Shown here: positions 1 to 14,600 of the stretch, in pieces
Layout of the letters: each line of letters begins with the position of its first letter
How positions within the stretch are numbered: position 1 is the first letter of the stretch
Assembly (NCBI RefSeq): GCF_963662255.1
Contig: NC_085067.1
Coordinates: 3,500,428 to 3,564,427 of the forward strand
Source: Cinclus cinclus
Lineage: Eukaryota; Chordata; Aves; Passeriformes; Cinclidae
DNA: 64,000 nucleotides
Direction of reading: 5' to 3'
Notes under the pieces: model-generated
Seen by the model: only the letters and a program-made list of their open reading frames with translations
Database searches by the model: none
Told to the model about the DNA's origin: nothing
Made by a program: the position numbers and the translations under genes

Positions 1-3000
1 TTCCCCAAGCCTGTAGGAGTGCAGTAAGGTCCAGGCTTGGCTCAGGTTCCACCCACGAGACAAACAGACCCGTGGCATGTCACTGCTTGTCCCCATGCTG
101 CCAGCCTGGAGGGTTACACAAATAGTGAGTCAGAATTCAAAGTGCTGTGAGATTGACTCCGATATTCTGAGATTACCAAAAAAAGACAACTCCCTCGGTT
201 TGGTTTTTATAGCCTTATGCTAAAAATACCTTCACTAAACAAAGTTTTTTAAGAAACCACCGACTTCAGGAGCTGAAAGTAGAAAAACAATTAAGAAAAA
301 CAAATAGAATGGTAGTAAAAAGATGAAAATTAGTGATACTCCTCTGTCTCCCTGTTTATCTAAAGCATATTTTAACTTTGTGGGACACATGGGATTCATC
401 TTTCAGGTCCGTGCTGCCTCGATAAACAGGCTGGGTGACCCAGAGGCACATGTGACAGCTCCCTGTGCTCTGCTGGAAGGAGACATCCAAAGGGCATTTT
501 GAAAAGGGCTGAAAACACAGGTTTGTGCCTGCGTGTGTGCCAGTGAAAGCAACTGCTAATAATTCTGTTCTAAAGCTCCTTGTGTGCATCCCTGGCTCAG
601 CCTCCTGCCCGGGAATGGTTTGGATCCCATCCAAGCTGCAGTGCAGGGAAGGAGCTGCTTTGTTCACCTCCTCTCTGCTGCCTCTGAGCACACTGAGTTT
701 GTGCTCTCTGGGCCGAGGTTTTCCAGCAAAACAGCAAAGAAGTTCCTTGAAAAACAAGGCAGACAGAAGAAGAAATGGCAGACGAAATGAGTCCTAAACT
801 GCTGTTGATAATTTTTAGGACGTTCAACAGAACCTCTGTAACAGTGAACACAAACAAACACTGTCAAGGCCGTTCTGAACAGCCCGGGGGTGTCACCTCC
901 TGTGTTTTATTTTCAGATCCAGCTTGGGTCTTTTGATGGCGAGGAAAACGTCTGGAATGTTTCCCCCTCCACCACAGGGAGACTAAAACCCAAGCACTGC
1001 CATTTTCTCCTCTGAACAAACCACTTTGAACTACCTCAGTTTTTTAAAATGTGCTGTCAGCTGTACACAACTCCTAGTTCCCTGCGTATTTGATATAAAA
1101 AAACATTCACAGTTCCTAATTCTCTTTTCACCCACAAACACGTAGCTGCTTTCAGTGCTGCTTTGGGGATAAAAATGCTCTTCCAGGCAGAATTTCAATG
1201 CTGGCTGTGAGCCAGGGCTGCAGAGCTGAGTCATTGTTGTACAAGCAGAGCTGAGATGGCACAGAAAAGCCCCTTTGTACTTTAACACTGAACACGTCAG
1301 CTGCTGTTGGCCTTTAAGCATCACAAGACACCTACACAGAACCGACTGTAATTTACTGGACTTTTCCAGTAATTTTACTTTGTCCACCCCGTCATCTGTC
1401 TGGATAATTATTCCTTTTCCGTTTTGTCTCTCAATCTTAACAGCAAATGCATTTTTCATCAAGCTGTTGGCCTCTCCTAAAGCCTGGCAAACATTGCATC
1501 AGCTTTGAAAGCAGTGAAATGAGAGATGTTAACTCTTCTGGGCACTGGGATGGTGCTGCCCAGGTACACTGAAATTTAAGGCTTTCAGCTCAGAATATCT
1601 GAGACATTTAGCATCATCCAGAGTTCCACCATAAAGCTCTGGAATTGATTATTTATGTGAGACTCAGTTTTGTGTTTTGAGTCCTTCGTGATAAATTAGG
1701 AAATGAATAAAAAAATAATTTCTTTACTATGGCATTTTGCACTTCCATTTTTGTCCTCCAGTTCTTTATCTAGAAATACCACAGGGGAACATAATTTAGC
1801 TTCTTAAAACAGCTTCTGCATTTAAAATAAACTGTGGAGAGGCACGGAGAGTGACAGATTTTCAGATATTACATAGACAAACTCACTCCAGTTTTCTCCT
1901 GAAACTGCTTTTTGAGTGTGTGAAGTGCTGGTGGCTCCTGTCTTACAGAGGAAGATTATGTTTGTTTGAATTGACATAACTAGCCCTTAAAATGAGCTCC
2001 TAAAATTCCACTCTGGCTTTCAGAGTGTTGAGTTCCGTGTTTTTGGGACAGGACAGACCGTGAGTGGTGCTGGCCATGCCCGAGGGGAGATGAATCCCTG
2101 CTGCACCCAGCACAGGCTCAGTTTCAATGCCTTTCCAGTTTCACCTCAGTGACTTTTTCCTCCCAAAATACGAGTTGACTGACATGTAATCCGGTTTGTC
2201 TAAAGGTCTGGGAGTGGCTCAGATCAGGAACTCCAGATGAATTTGTCACCAGAGTGTATTCTCGTGCTTCCATTAGAATGAGTAACCAGAGCAGAGGTTC
2301 ACCTAAGGGATAAGAGGAAATTGTAACTCGGTGCCCTTTCCTATCATCGGAGAGGTGCTGAGCCACAGGATTCTTATGCAAATGCGGGCATGTGCCATCT
2401 CGGGAGGCAGCCTGGACACCGGAGTCACTTGTTTTTAAAGATCTTTTACAGACCAAAGTGCTGAAGGATGTTTATTCATCACTGTCCTCTTGCTTTGCCA
2501 TTTTCCTGGCTCTTTGCCTCTCAAGACTCAGCTCACTTGTTTACATCTTTCCCCTTCTTGGAAAGAGCAAGACATTAAGTCCTGTTGACTACAGATTCTT
2601 GATTATATGTCAAACAAAAGAAGTTTCCAGTCCTGCAATGCTGGGCACAAAGGTTTGTCTTTGGAGTGATTGTTTTTTTCCCCAACCAAGTGTGACACCT
2701 CCAAGTTTTGTACTTTTCCCTGCATTGATTATTTTACTTGAGAAACACCATTGGATTCCAGGGTTCAAAAATAACCTTTTGTATGATATTTACCACTAAA
2801 GGGGTGATTTAACATTTTCTTTTTTCCCCCCTCCCGCTTATTTGGTTGATTTTTTTGGTGTTTTATTTTTTTTGTTGTTGTTTTTTTTGGTTTTTTTTTT
2901 TTTTTTTTTTTTTTGCTTTTTAAGGTATGTACTCTCCTATTTTCAACTGGTAACAGAATTAGTGAAAAGCTCAGTGGGAATCCTGTTAGAAGCCATGTCT

Positions 3001-3237
3001 CTGTGAAGCTGCCACAATGACTTCAGACCTCAGGAAGGCCTAAACACAGTTCCAAAGGCACATCCTGTGCTGTCACAGCAATGCTGTGTCTAAATGAGGG
3101 CTGTTCATAGCAGACAAGTGACACACAATTCCAGCAGCACCTCGGGTCTGCTGAGCACCTTCCCATCCGTGAATATGTGAGACATCGTGTTCAGAATGAC
3201 AGGGAAAAGCTGGCATGCCTGGCTCAGCTCTGGAATC
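1..3237. other. Upstream flank with no recognised gene
   Basis: Ordinary AT-leaning non-coding sequence. Both strands were read for coding exons with splice sites, tRNA-like motifs and repeats. The longest frames (up to about 143 codons) have no recognisable domain and no exon-like boundaries. The only distinct element is the T-rich tract listed separately. This is intergenic sequence on the 5' side of CENPV or an intron of a gene outside the window; the sequence does not decide which. Confidence 0.6.
2819..2926. repeat. T-rich low-complexity tract
   Basis: A run of about 100 bases is dominated by T, with scattered G and C, and ends in an almost pure T stretch of about 23 bases. It could be the reverse-strand tail of an old retroposed sequence, but no body of a known element is recognised beside it. 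Confidence 0.8.
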
Positions 3238-3412
3238 AGAAAATCATAGAATCCTTAAGTCTGGAAAAAACTTTTAAGGTCATCAAGAGCAACTGTTAAC
3301 CCAAGTCCACCACTGAACCATGTCCCCAGGTGCCACATCCAACAGTTTCTTGCACACTTCCAGGGCTGGTGGCTGAAGCACTCCCTTGGGCAGCCTGTTC
3401 CAGTGCCATAGG
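3238..3412 (-). mobile_element. CR1 LINE, 3' segment (reverse orientation)
   Basis: The sequence starts with AATCATAGAATCC, the reverse complement of the typical 3' end of chicken repeat 1 (CR1). It continues through the CR1 blocks about 'aggtcatcaa', 'ccaccactgaaccatg', 'cacttccagggctggtg' and 'gggcagcctgttccag'. This is the last ~175 bases of a CR1 copy on the - strand. CR1 is the dominant non-LTR retrotransposon of birds and its copies are usually 5'-truncated. This copy has no reverse-transcriptase frame. Its 5' limit meets a CR1 segment of opposite orientation. Confidence 0.85.
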
Positions 3413-3417
3413 GTGGC

Positions 3418-3771
3418 CAGCAGGCACAGGGCAGTGACTGTCCCCGTGCTGGGCACTGCTGAGGCCACACCTCCAGTCCTGGGCTCAGCTTTGGGGGAGG
3501 AGAGGGACATGGAGGGGCTGGAGCGTGTCCAGAGAGGGGAACGGAGCTGGGGAAGGGGCTGGAGCAGCAGGAGTGGCTGGGGGAGCTGGGGGGGCTCAGC
3601 CTGGAGAGAGGGGAGCTCAGGAGGGACCTTGTCCCCCTCTACAGCTCCCTGCCAGGCGGCTGTGCCCAGCTGGGATCGTTCTCTTCCCCAGGTAACAAGG
3701 AAGGATGAGAGGACATGGCCTCAGCTGTGCCAGGGGAGCTCTAGGTTGGATATGAGGAAAAGATTCCTTAA
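3418..3771 (+). mobile_element. CR1 LINE, upstream segment (forward orientation)
   Basis: Recognisable CR1 blocks read on the + strand: 'gctgaggccacacctcc', 'gtgtccagagaggggaacgg', 'ctggggggctcagcctgg', 'ccaggtaacaaggaagga' and 'ggttggatatgaggaaaag'. It stops in the part of the CR1 consensus that lies just upstream of where the preceding, oppositely oriented segment begins. The two pieces therefore look like one element with an inverted 5' part. No coding capacity remains. It lies about 750 bp 5' of the CENPV start codon. Confidence 0.85.
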
Positions 3772-3847
3772 CTGCGCGCTGCCCCCGCTGTACCCCAGCC
3801 CCTCCCGGTCCCGCTGGATCCTGGCCCACCCCTGTCCATCGGTGCTG

Positions 3848-4455
3848 CCGTGTCCCCTCAGTCCCTCCCGTGTCTCTCCCGTGTCCCCTCAGTCCCTCCC
3901 GTGTCCCCTCCCGTGTCCCCTCCCGTGTCTCTCCCGTGTCCCCTCAGTCCCTCCCGTGTCTCTCCCGTGTCCCCTCAGTCCATCCCGTGTCCCCTCCCGT
4001 GTCCCCTCCCGTGTCCCCTCAGTCCCTCCCGTATCCCCTCCCGTGTCTCTCCCGCGTCCCCTCCGTCCCTCCCGTGTCTCTCCCGTGTCCCCTCAGTCCC
4101 TCCCGTGTCCCCTCCCGTGTCCCCTCCCGTGTCCCCTCCGTCCCTCCCGTGTCCCCTCCCGTGTCCCCCCCCGTGTCCCCTCAGTCCCTCCCGTGTCTCC
4201 CCCCGTGTCTCTCCCGTGTCCCCTCCCGTGTCCCCTCCGTCCCTCCCGTGTCCCCTCCCGTGTCCCCCCCCGTGTCTCTCCCGTGTCCCCTCCCGTGTCT
4301 CTCCCGTGTCCCCTCAGTCCCTCCCGTGTCCCCCCCCCGTGTCTCTCCCGTGTCCCCTCCCGTGTCCCCTCCCGTGTCCCCTCAGTCCCTCCCGTGTCCC
4401 CCCCCGTGTCTCTCCCGTGTCCCCTCCCGTGTCCCCTCCCGTGTCCTCCCCGGTC
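3848..4455. repeat. C-rich minisatellite in the CENPV 5' region
   Basis: About 43 tandem copies of a CCCGTGTC core are joined by CCCT, TCT or CCCTCAGTCC linkers, giving mainly 11-, 12- and 20-base spacings. The + strand is very C-rich, so the - strand carries closely spaced runs of three to five G with potential to form G-quadruplexes. Most units contain a CpG. Several frames stay open through the array in both directions; this follows from the absence of stop codons in the unit and is not evidence of a gene. Confidence 0.95.
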
Positions 4456-4523
4456 TCTCCGTTCCGCCCCCGGCCGTGCGCGTCCCAGGTGCGCCCCCCG
4501 GTGGCGGCGGGCGGAGGTGGCGC
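4456..4523 (+). promoter_or_regulatory. CENPV: Probable CENPV core promoter and 5' UTR
   Basis: Only about 70 bases of non-repetitive GC-rich sequence lie between the minisatellite and the first in-frame ATG. No TATA box is visible. With the CpG density of exon 1 this fits a CpG-type promoter. The transcription start cannot be placed from sequence alone and may lie inside the repeat array. Confidence 0.45.
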
Positions 4524-7572
<3,049 letters not shown>

Positions 7573-7710
7573 CACACTCCTCTAGCAGCCTTGGGAACAC
7601 TGCCATGGAACTGCAGTCTGGGGTTTCCTGGGTGATGGTTGGTGAAATCAATCTCTGCATTACTGTTACCTGTTCTCAGTTTCATAAATAAATATTTCTA
7701 TGCTGATTGT
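7573..7710 (+). terminator. CENPV: CENPV 3' UTR and poly(A) signal
   Basis: A canonical AATAAA lies at 7687-7692 within ATAAATAAATATTT, about 115 bases after the stop. It is followed by a T/G-rich segment (TTCCTTTGTGATG) like a downstream element. This predicts an unusually short 3' UTR ending near 7.71 kb. Confidence 0.75.
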
Positions 7711-8009
7711 CTCATTCCTTTGTGATGTTCAGTTTTCCAACTACCCCTGTTCTGTAAACCACTGCAGGGTTGCTAGTTTGGCACTTTGCCTTCAGCTGTG
7801 CTAAAGTTTAAATCACAACACAAAAGACCTCATTGCAGTCACTTGCACCTCATTCCTGTGTCCTGCTGAGACTCTTGTGAATTGATCTTAAGCCCTGTTC
7901 TGAATCAAGAAGAGAGCTTATATTTCAAGAGGGACATTGTGAAGTTGGAACCTGCAACACAATGTGTATAAAAGAAGCAACAGCAAACATCAGCGCAATT
8001 AGAAAAAAA

Positions 8010-8510
8010 TTCATGATTTCTGATGTTTTATTTAAAAGCTTTGGCTATTTTAAGTTCTGACTGAATAACAAAGATGTTGTGGTTGTGGTATCTGCGGAGA
8101 TAGCATGGTCTTTGAAAAATTAATTCTGATATCTGGATTTTACAAGAGCACCAAGGGAGAGCTGCCAAGCAGTCCTTGCAGCTCTATCTTCCCGTAGAAA
8201 CAGTTTGTGCCGTATCTTCTCCAATGCATATCTTTTCCAGGGCTTGACTCCCAGTTAAAGTCAATCCAAAATTCTCATCTTATTTAAGCTCTTTTGGTGA
8301 GAAAACAGAGTAGCTGTTAACCTTATTATCAATGTATCAGGCAACAAGATATTCAGAAAGAAGTTCACCCAGCCTGGGTTTTGTAGCGTGGAGAATGCCA
8401 CACAAAGAGCACGTCATCCTGTTGAGCACCTAAGACAGGAGCTTTCTCGAGTCCTGGGCCTGGCACAGTGGTTTTTTTGCTCATTCTTTACTCCTGTGAG
8501 TGCTGTGCTG
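8010..8510 (-). terminator. PIGL: PIGL 3' UTR and poly(A) signal
   Basis: On the - strand a canonical AATAAA lies at 8032-8027, about 480 bases past the PIGL stop codon, with no stronger signal in between. It predicts a transcript end near 8.01 kb, about 300 bp from the oppositely oriented end of CENPV. Confidence 0.6.
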
Positions 8511-8609
8511 TCAGAGCAGGCGCAGTGAATTGACCACCAGGTAACGAGAGAAGAGCAGGTAGAGCCGGCGGAACCAGAGGAGTTGGCTGCGATGGCACCG
8601 CATGGCTCT
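8511..8609 (-). CDS. PIGL: PIGL coding exon 7 (last)
   Basis: The acceptor is CCCTAG|AGAGCC on the - strand. It encodes residues 225-256, [20 protein letters not shown] and the rest, ending LRLL then TGA. The [13 protein letters not shown] block is a hallmark of vertebrate PIGL C-termini. Confidence 0.95.
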   Translation of the reverse strand, partial: RAMRCHRSQLLWFRRLYLLFSRYLVVNSLRLL

Positions 8610-11600
8610 CTAGGGGGAAAAACAGTGCAGAGAGCATTACAAGAACCTTCCAGAGCTGCTGTGAGGGCAGCTTCCTGCTCCTGCTGTGAGGGTCAGTGCC
8701 CATTTACAGGACAGCCTGTTCTCAGTGAGCAGGGAGAGGCAGAGGAGGTGGGAAGCTGCCTGAGCTCTGGGCCTGTCTACCCCCCAAGTCTGGTGTTGTA
8801 CTGCCTGATGCTCAGAGGGGGTCCTGCACCAAAGGACACTTCATGTGGCACTTCTAATTCCTCCTCCCCATGTGATCTCAGGCCTGGGGAAGTGTTCACA
8901 TGCTGGGAAGCAGGAGCCTGATAGGTGTGTCTGGGAACATCTGACCACACTGCCAGCTGCAACTGGGTCTATTTATAGTGCACCAGCATAGAAAGGTCAG
9001 ATTTCAGGAACAAAAATACATGGGAATAAGGACCACCACCTTTATCCAAGCTGTTTCCATAAATAACTATCTTTTAACAGCTTCGGAAGTCTGTAATTTG
9101 TGAATTAACAGCACTGTTCACTGGGTAAATATTTTCATGCTATGCAAGGCAAGCTAATCAGATTCTGATATAGGGAACTGTGGGGTAAATTTGTGAGATC
9201 CTATGCACCAAAATGGTTTAAAAATGTACAGTAAAGAGAACTTGTGAAGAGCTTTGGACCACAAGTTCACAGGCTGTCTCCATCTTTAGTCAGAGCTGTG
9301 ATCCAAGGATGCTGTTCCTGGCATGCAGTCATGCCAGGCTTTAACAGGCCACTCACATGTTCAGAATACTGTGTTGGATCCAGTTTCCTTTGAAATGCAT
9401 CCTACATCCTGGGGAGTGTAAAACTCAGTGCCCTGTGACTGTCTGAGCTGCAGATCTGCTCAGCCCCGTCCTGTCATGCAGCACATGAGGTAGCCTGGCT
9501 TGTCAATGTTTTTAAAATCACTGCAGACATTCCTCAGTGACATTTATAACCCATGGATACAACTACTTCTGGCATTCCCTGGGAACGTGGCACTTGTGAC
9601 TAAAGTGCTCACAATGACCATGAGCCACTCAAACAGGTCAGGCAGGTGCCACACACCTTACCTTGGCTTGTTCAGTCTCCTCCTCTGTGAGGATGAAGAG
9701 TGCATCCCTGGGCAGGAGGCAGGAAATGAGGACATCCAGGAAGGAAATGTATTTCCTGCAGAGATTCACTGATTCCAGCACGAGCACATGGCACCCTACA
9801 CAGGGAAAGAGGATAAATATTTCAAAACAACAGCATTCTTGTAAGGTGCCCTTTTCTCCAGGCTCAGCAGCTTGTTATAGTTTCACTGTGCTGCTGGCCT
9901 TGGGAATCTTTCTTTGTGTAAAAGGGGAATAACTTCTGATGCTCCCAACAGGATTTCTTTGTGCCCAGTGCACATCTATCACCTTTTGTATTGGCTCTTA
10001 TTCTGTATGTGACCCTTTGTACTGGTTCTTGTTCTGTAATAGCCCATGGAAAGCAAAGCTAGCTTTGAATATCCCAAAAACTGGGTGGGGTTTTTTTGCT
10101 TATAATTTAAATTATTTCTGCATAATTAGGCTCAAAAAAAAATGAGGTGCAGATGATTCTCTGAATGCTGACACTATATCATATAATGGAATTTTAAAAC
10201 TGTAGTTTCTGGTTCAGCTACCAAAATGAAATTTCATCTTTCTATTCCAATTCCTAGCTACAGAATAAATATTTACAAGCCTCAGGAAACAAATATTAAC
10301 TCAGGCAGGCAGTTACACTTTAACAGAGTTCCTGAATTCATTGTTCAGATGTTTGTGATGAAGCAGATGAAGGTAACATGTTCAAGATTCTGCTGATGTT
10401 GAAAGGTTTTTCTGTTTTAAAGATCCCTTTGAACTCAAAAGTTAATTGTTTTTTTTTGTTTGGTTGGTTTTTTTTGTTTGTTTTTGTTTTTGTTTTACCA
10501 TGGTTAAATTGTCTTCACTGATGAGTTCAGAGCTACTGATGGTCCCATAAAGAGTCTGTAGCTCTCAATGGAGCTGCTTTGGGATTTCCTTGGCTTGGAA
10601 GCTGCTGTGATTATGTCCCACACTTCCCACATTGTATTAAAGTTTGACAGAAGAGGCCAAAGTCACAGTTTACACAGGTGGTCAGAGATGCAATTCGGTT
10701 TGCAATGAGATTTCCTTCAGTGAGCCCTGAAACACTGAAATTACACAGAAGACACAGAACAAAGCTCTCATGGACTCCCTCTAGCACATCTCCAGGATCT
10801 TTTCTTTTCTTTTCTTTTCTTTTCTTTTCTTTTCTTTTCTTTTCTTTTCTTTTCTTTTCTTTTCTTTTCTTTTCTTTTCTTTTCTTTTCTTTTCTTTTCT
10901 TTTCTTTTCTTTTCTTTTCTTTTCTTTTCTTTTCTTTTCTCCAAGGGTGTTGTTCCAGATTTTCAACAGCCTCTCCCAGTCTCTCTCTACTTCATCTCAG
11001 TACCACAGAGGGTTCCAGGGCCATGCACCCGTTCCATTGAAGGGGACACGGGACACTGGACCTGACTCCGCAGCAGGTCACACAGAGCATTCACACGAGT
11101 GACTTTCTCCTGCTGTGGGCGGCAATGGGCAGGGGCAGAGCCCTCAAGGGCAATCGCGGGCGCTTCCACCCGGACCGTGCAGCGCCAGGAAGCAGAAAAT
11201 CCCAGCTGGAAGCGGCGGGCGGTGCTCGGGAACTGCCGGGAGGTGGCGGCGTCCGCCGGCCGGGGAGGGGACCCGGGGAGCGGGACCCGGGGAGGGGACC
11301 CGGGGAGCGGGACCCGGGGAGCGGGACCAGGGGAGGGGACCCGGGGAGCGGGACCCGGGGAGGGGACCCGGGGAGCGGGACCCGGGGAGCGGGACCCGGG
11401 GAGGGGACCCGGGGAGGGGGACCCGGGGAGGGGACCCGGGGAGGGGACCCGGGGAGCGGGACCCGGGAAGGGGACCCGGGGAGGGGGACCCGGGGAGGGG
11501 ACCCGGGGAGCGGGACCCGGGGAGGGGACCCGGGGAGCGGGACCCGGGGAGGGGACCCGGGGAGGGGACCCGGGGAGCGGGACCCGGGGAGGGGACCCGG

Positions 11601-14600
11601 GGAGGGGACCCGGGGAGCGGGACCCACATCCCTTCAGCACCTCCCGTCCCCACTGCCGTGTCCCCACTGCCGTGTCCCCACTGCCGTGTCCCCACCGCCG
11701 CAGCTCCGGCCCCGCAGGCTCACGGAGAGCAGCTGAGCAATGCCGAGCGACCCGGGACGTGCGGGAATGCGGGGGTTGTGGGACCAGCACGGAACCGACA
11801 CTTCCTGAGCGCGAACCTGAGCCCCTGTCCCGCTCCCAGCCCGCCGGGACAAGGGACAGGCAGACCTGCTTGGTTGCTATCAGTTCCAGTTGCTCTCCCA
11901 AGGGATGCTTCGCAGGCACAAGTGCTGCAGTCGCTCACACAAGTGCCCTGACACTCCTTTAATCCCACTTGGAGACATTTCTTGTTTCCAAATAGTAAAC
12001 TTGGAGGGAAACCTGTGATGTGCTGTGTGTGGGGGAACCATTCTTCCCCTTCCCCTGCAGAGATCGTCTGGGCTGCTGCTGGGGTAGTTTCAGAGGGAAG
12101 AATTAGTACAGTGCTGCTCCTGTTGTCAGCATTCCCAATGGCACCTCTTAGCTTTTCAACCACGGGACAAGGGATCTTTCCTTTTCAGGATGGCCTTCAT
12201 GGACTCTGGCAATGCCACATCAATTCCTACTCACAGTGATGGGAAGAGAGGCCTGGCATCACTCTCTGAAGCTTAGGCTACTCTGTTAACCAAATGTGTT
12301 CTCCCTTTCCTCAATTTTTTTTTCCCCTGAGAAATATTAATTCATGCAGCAATTGCATCCACTTGTTCCCCAAATCTCAGCAGTAAGGACTCAAAACCAT
12401 GGCAAGTGATTTCAGTGTGGATGGCTCTGACCAGCTGGGTCCTCCTCGGTCAGATCAGGTGAAACGGTGGCACCCAGCTCCCCAAGAAGAAGGGCACTGT
12501 AAGAGCCCTCTGTGTCAGTGATCCAACCAGAATTTCCATGTGCTGACAGCAAAGTCTGCTCTGCATGGCAATGTGAGATGAAATGAAGCAGGGAAGGAAT
12601 GTACAGTCCAGGGAGAGATGGAAAAGGGTTCAGAGAAACAGGCTGCTCCCTGCCAAGCGGGGTGAGAGCAGCACTGCCATTGAGGAGTCTGCTCCTGTGA
12701 CACTAGCAGGTGAAGCTTTTCAGAGCCTGTCATGCCTGTGACCTGGGCAGGATGGGATTAGCAGTGTAATGCAACCTCTTCAGGTTGGCAGAAAGGGCAG
12801 GACCAATATAGCTCATGGATTAGGCTGAGAATAGAAGTGTGTGAAGCCTGCAGCCTGCTCAGCTTGGCTTTCCACTTCCAAATCACTCAGTCAGCAAGGA
12901 TGCCTAGAATGAGGAGCTCCTGAGTGAGCACTGTGTGCTCCAGGCCTGCATTGCTCCTGATGGAAGGAGGCACAGGTTCTTTTGGAAGAGCACTGGATAC
13001 AGCTGGAAGGGGCCAGTGGAGGGGTGGGAGCACTTCCAGCAGCTGTCTCAGCTTCTTGAAACAAGTGCTTGTGCCTGGGCTGGAGAACTTGATTACAGAT
13101 TATAAAAAGCCTGTTGTGTTTGTGCTGGCTAAAGGCATTAGAAAGCAAAGCAGGATATTTAGGGTGCTCATTTGCATATCACTGAGGCAGTGCAAGGCTT
13201 AGCTGGCTTTTGCATTTGCAGGGAGATTTTCCATGGATTCCCTGATCACATGGGCTTACACAGGCTCACACACAAACAGCTCCCTCTTACCAACAGCAGC
13301 ACAGCACTTTTCCATGGCCTGAACAGGCCTTTCAGCTCCATCCAGACAGCCTCAATTCCAGCATCACTCTTGTTTCATTAAGCCCCTCTGATGCACAGCC
13401 CTGCACGCCTGCCAGATCAAATTATAAATACTGGGAATTTCAATGAGACTGGAACTATATTTGGAAAGGCTTAGCATAAGCAGCAGCATGGGAGCTCCCC
13501 GTTCCTTTGGTGTTTGTAGGTCATGTCAGATGTGATGTAATCAGAGCAGCAAGGCTTGCATAGAGCTCCAGCAGTCTCTTGATGCTGCTGGAGAAATGGA
13601 AATGTTCTCTGTATGTGGGTCTGTTTCAAACCTGAATTGATTTGAGGCACAGCCCACATTCAGGACCAGAGTGAAACCTGCATGAGCAGCACATGAAAGT
13701 GGCTCTGTGTAGATGGGGCCTGACAGGCAGCAGTGACACCAACCACTGCAGCTCCTTGTCCTTTGTGCTGCACACAAAGCTCTGCTGCATCACAAGGCGG
13801 AACAAAGAAAAGGTCCTAGGAATGAAGCTGGCACTAATACTCCTCTTTCATGAACTGGGGAACTGAAGGGACCAGAGTCAGAGCTCAGCTTAAGGGCATT
13901 CTGCCATCTTGGCTCATGCTGTCTCATTAGGCCTGCAACTTCCTGCTAGCAGAGAATTAAAACTGATTTGCTGTGACTCATTCAAACCCTACAATGATTT
14001 GGGAATTAGCATTGAAGGAACACAGCCTGGATGGCTGCTGAGGGAGCAGGAGGTTGACTGGGTGGGCCTGGCTGAGCCACCTTCCTATGCTCTGTCCAAA
14101 CAGCTGAGTGACAGCTTTGTGCTTAAACAGGGTCACACATTTGTCCCCAGGCAGGCACTGTTTCCTAGAGATAAAGGCTGAAGCTCTACTCCAATAAAAG
14201 GGGTCAGGAGCAGCCTCCCTCTGTACTTTGTTTCTTTCCTTTCCCTACTTGTATGGAGAATTTCTCAGAGATTCTTACTCACAGGTAGAAGAAGCCAGTA
14301 CAATTTGTTGTGCCACTGCAGATTTCAGATTCCTTTCCTGAGCACATTTTGGTGGAGGCTTAACTTTCTACATGCAAATATTTTTGGCTAAGTGGGTAAT
14401 AACTTCTAAGGCTTTTGTTACAGAAAAGGAAAATGACTTGTAAGCAAGATGTGACCAAAAACTCTTGTGATTAAGCTGAGAGACCTGGGAAAAGCACTCA
14501 AATTCACCCAAGAGGCACAGGCCAGTCACTGAATCCAGACACCACTGAGGCAGGACAACCCCAAGGGACTGAGAAGTGCCTGTAGAGAAGCCTGAACTGG

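Larger units (their letters stand above)
11040..11870. promoter_or_regulatory. Intronic CpG-rich patch with tandem arrays
   Basis: About 830 bases are far richer in G, C and CpG than the surrounding intron, partly because of the two tandem arrays inside but also in their unique flanks (about 11.1-11.26 and 11.70-11.85 kb). It may act as a promoter or enhancer. No coding exon is recognised and its activity cannot be judged from sequence. Confidence 0.45.

Noticed and set aside
10678..11040. Phe/Ser-rich frame and its Lys/Arg/Glu mirror
   Set aside because: Translation of the TTTTC microsatellite.
11099..11962. Four overlapping frames of about 200-310 codons on both strands
   Set aside because: All are translations of the G-rich 13/14-bp array. 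Simultaneous openness in several frames is a composition effect.
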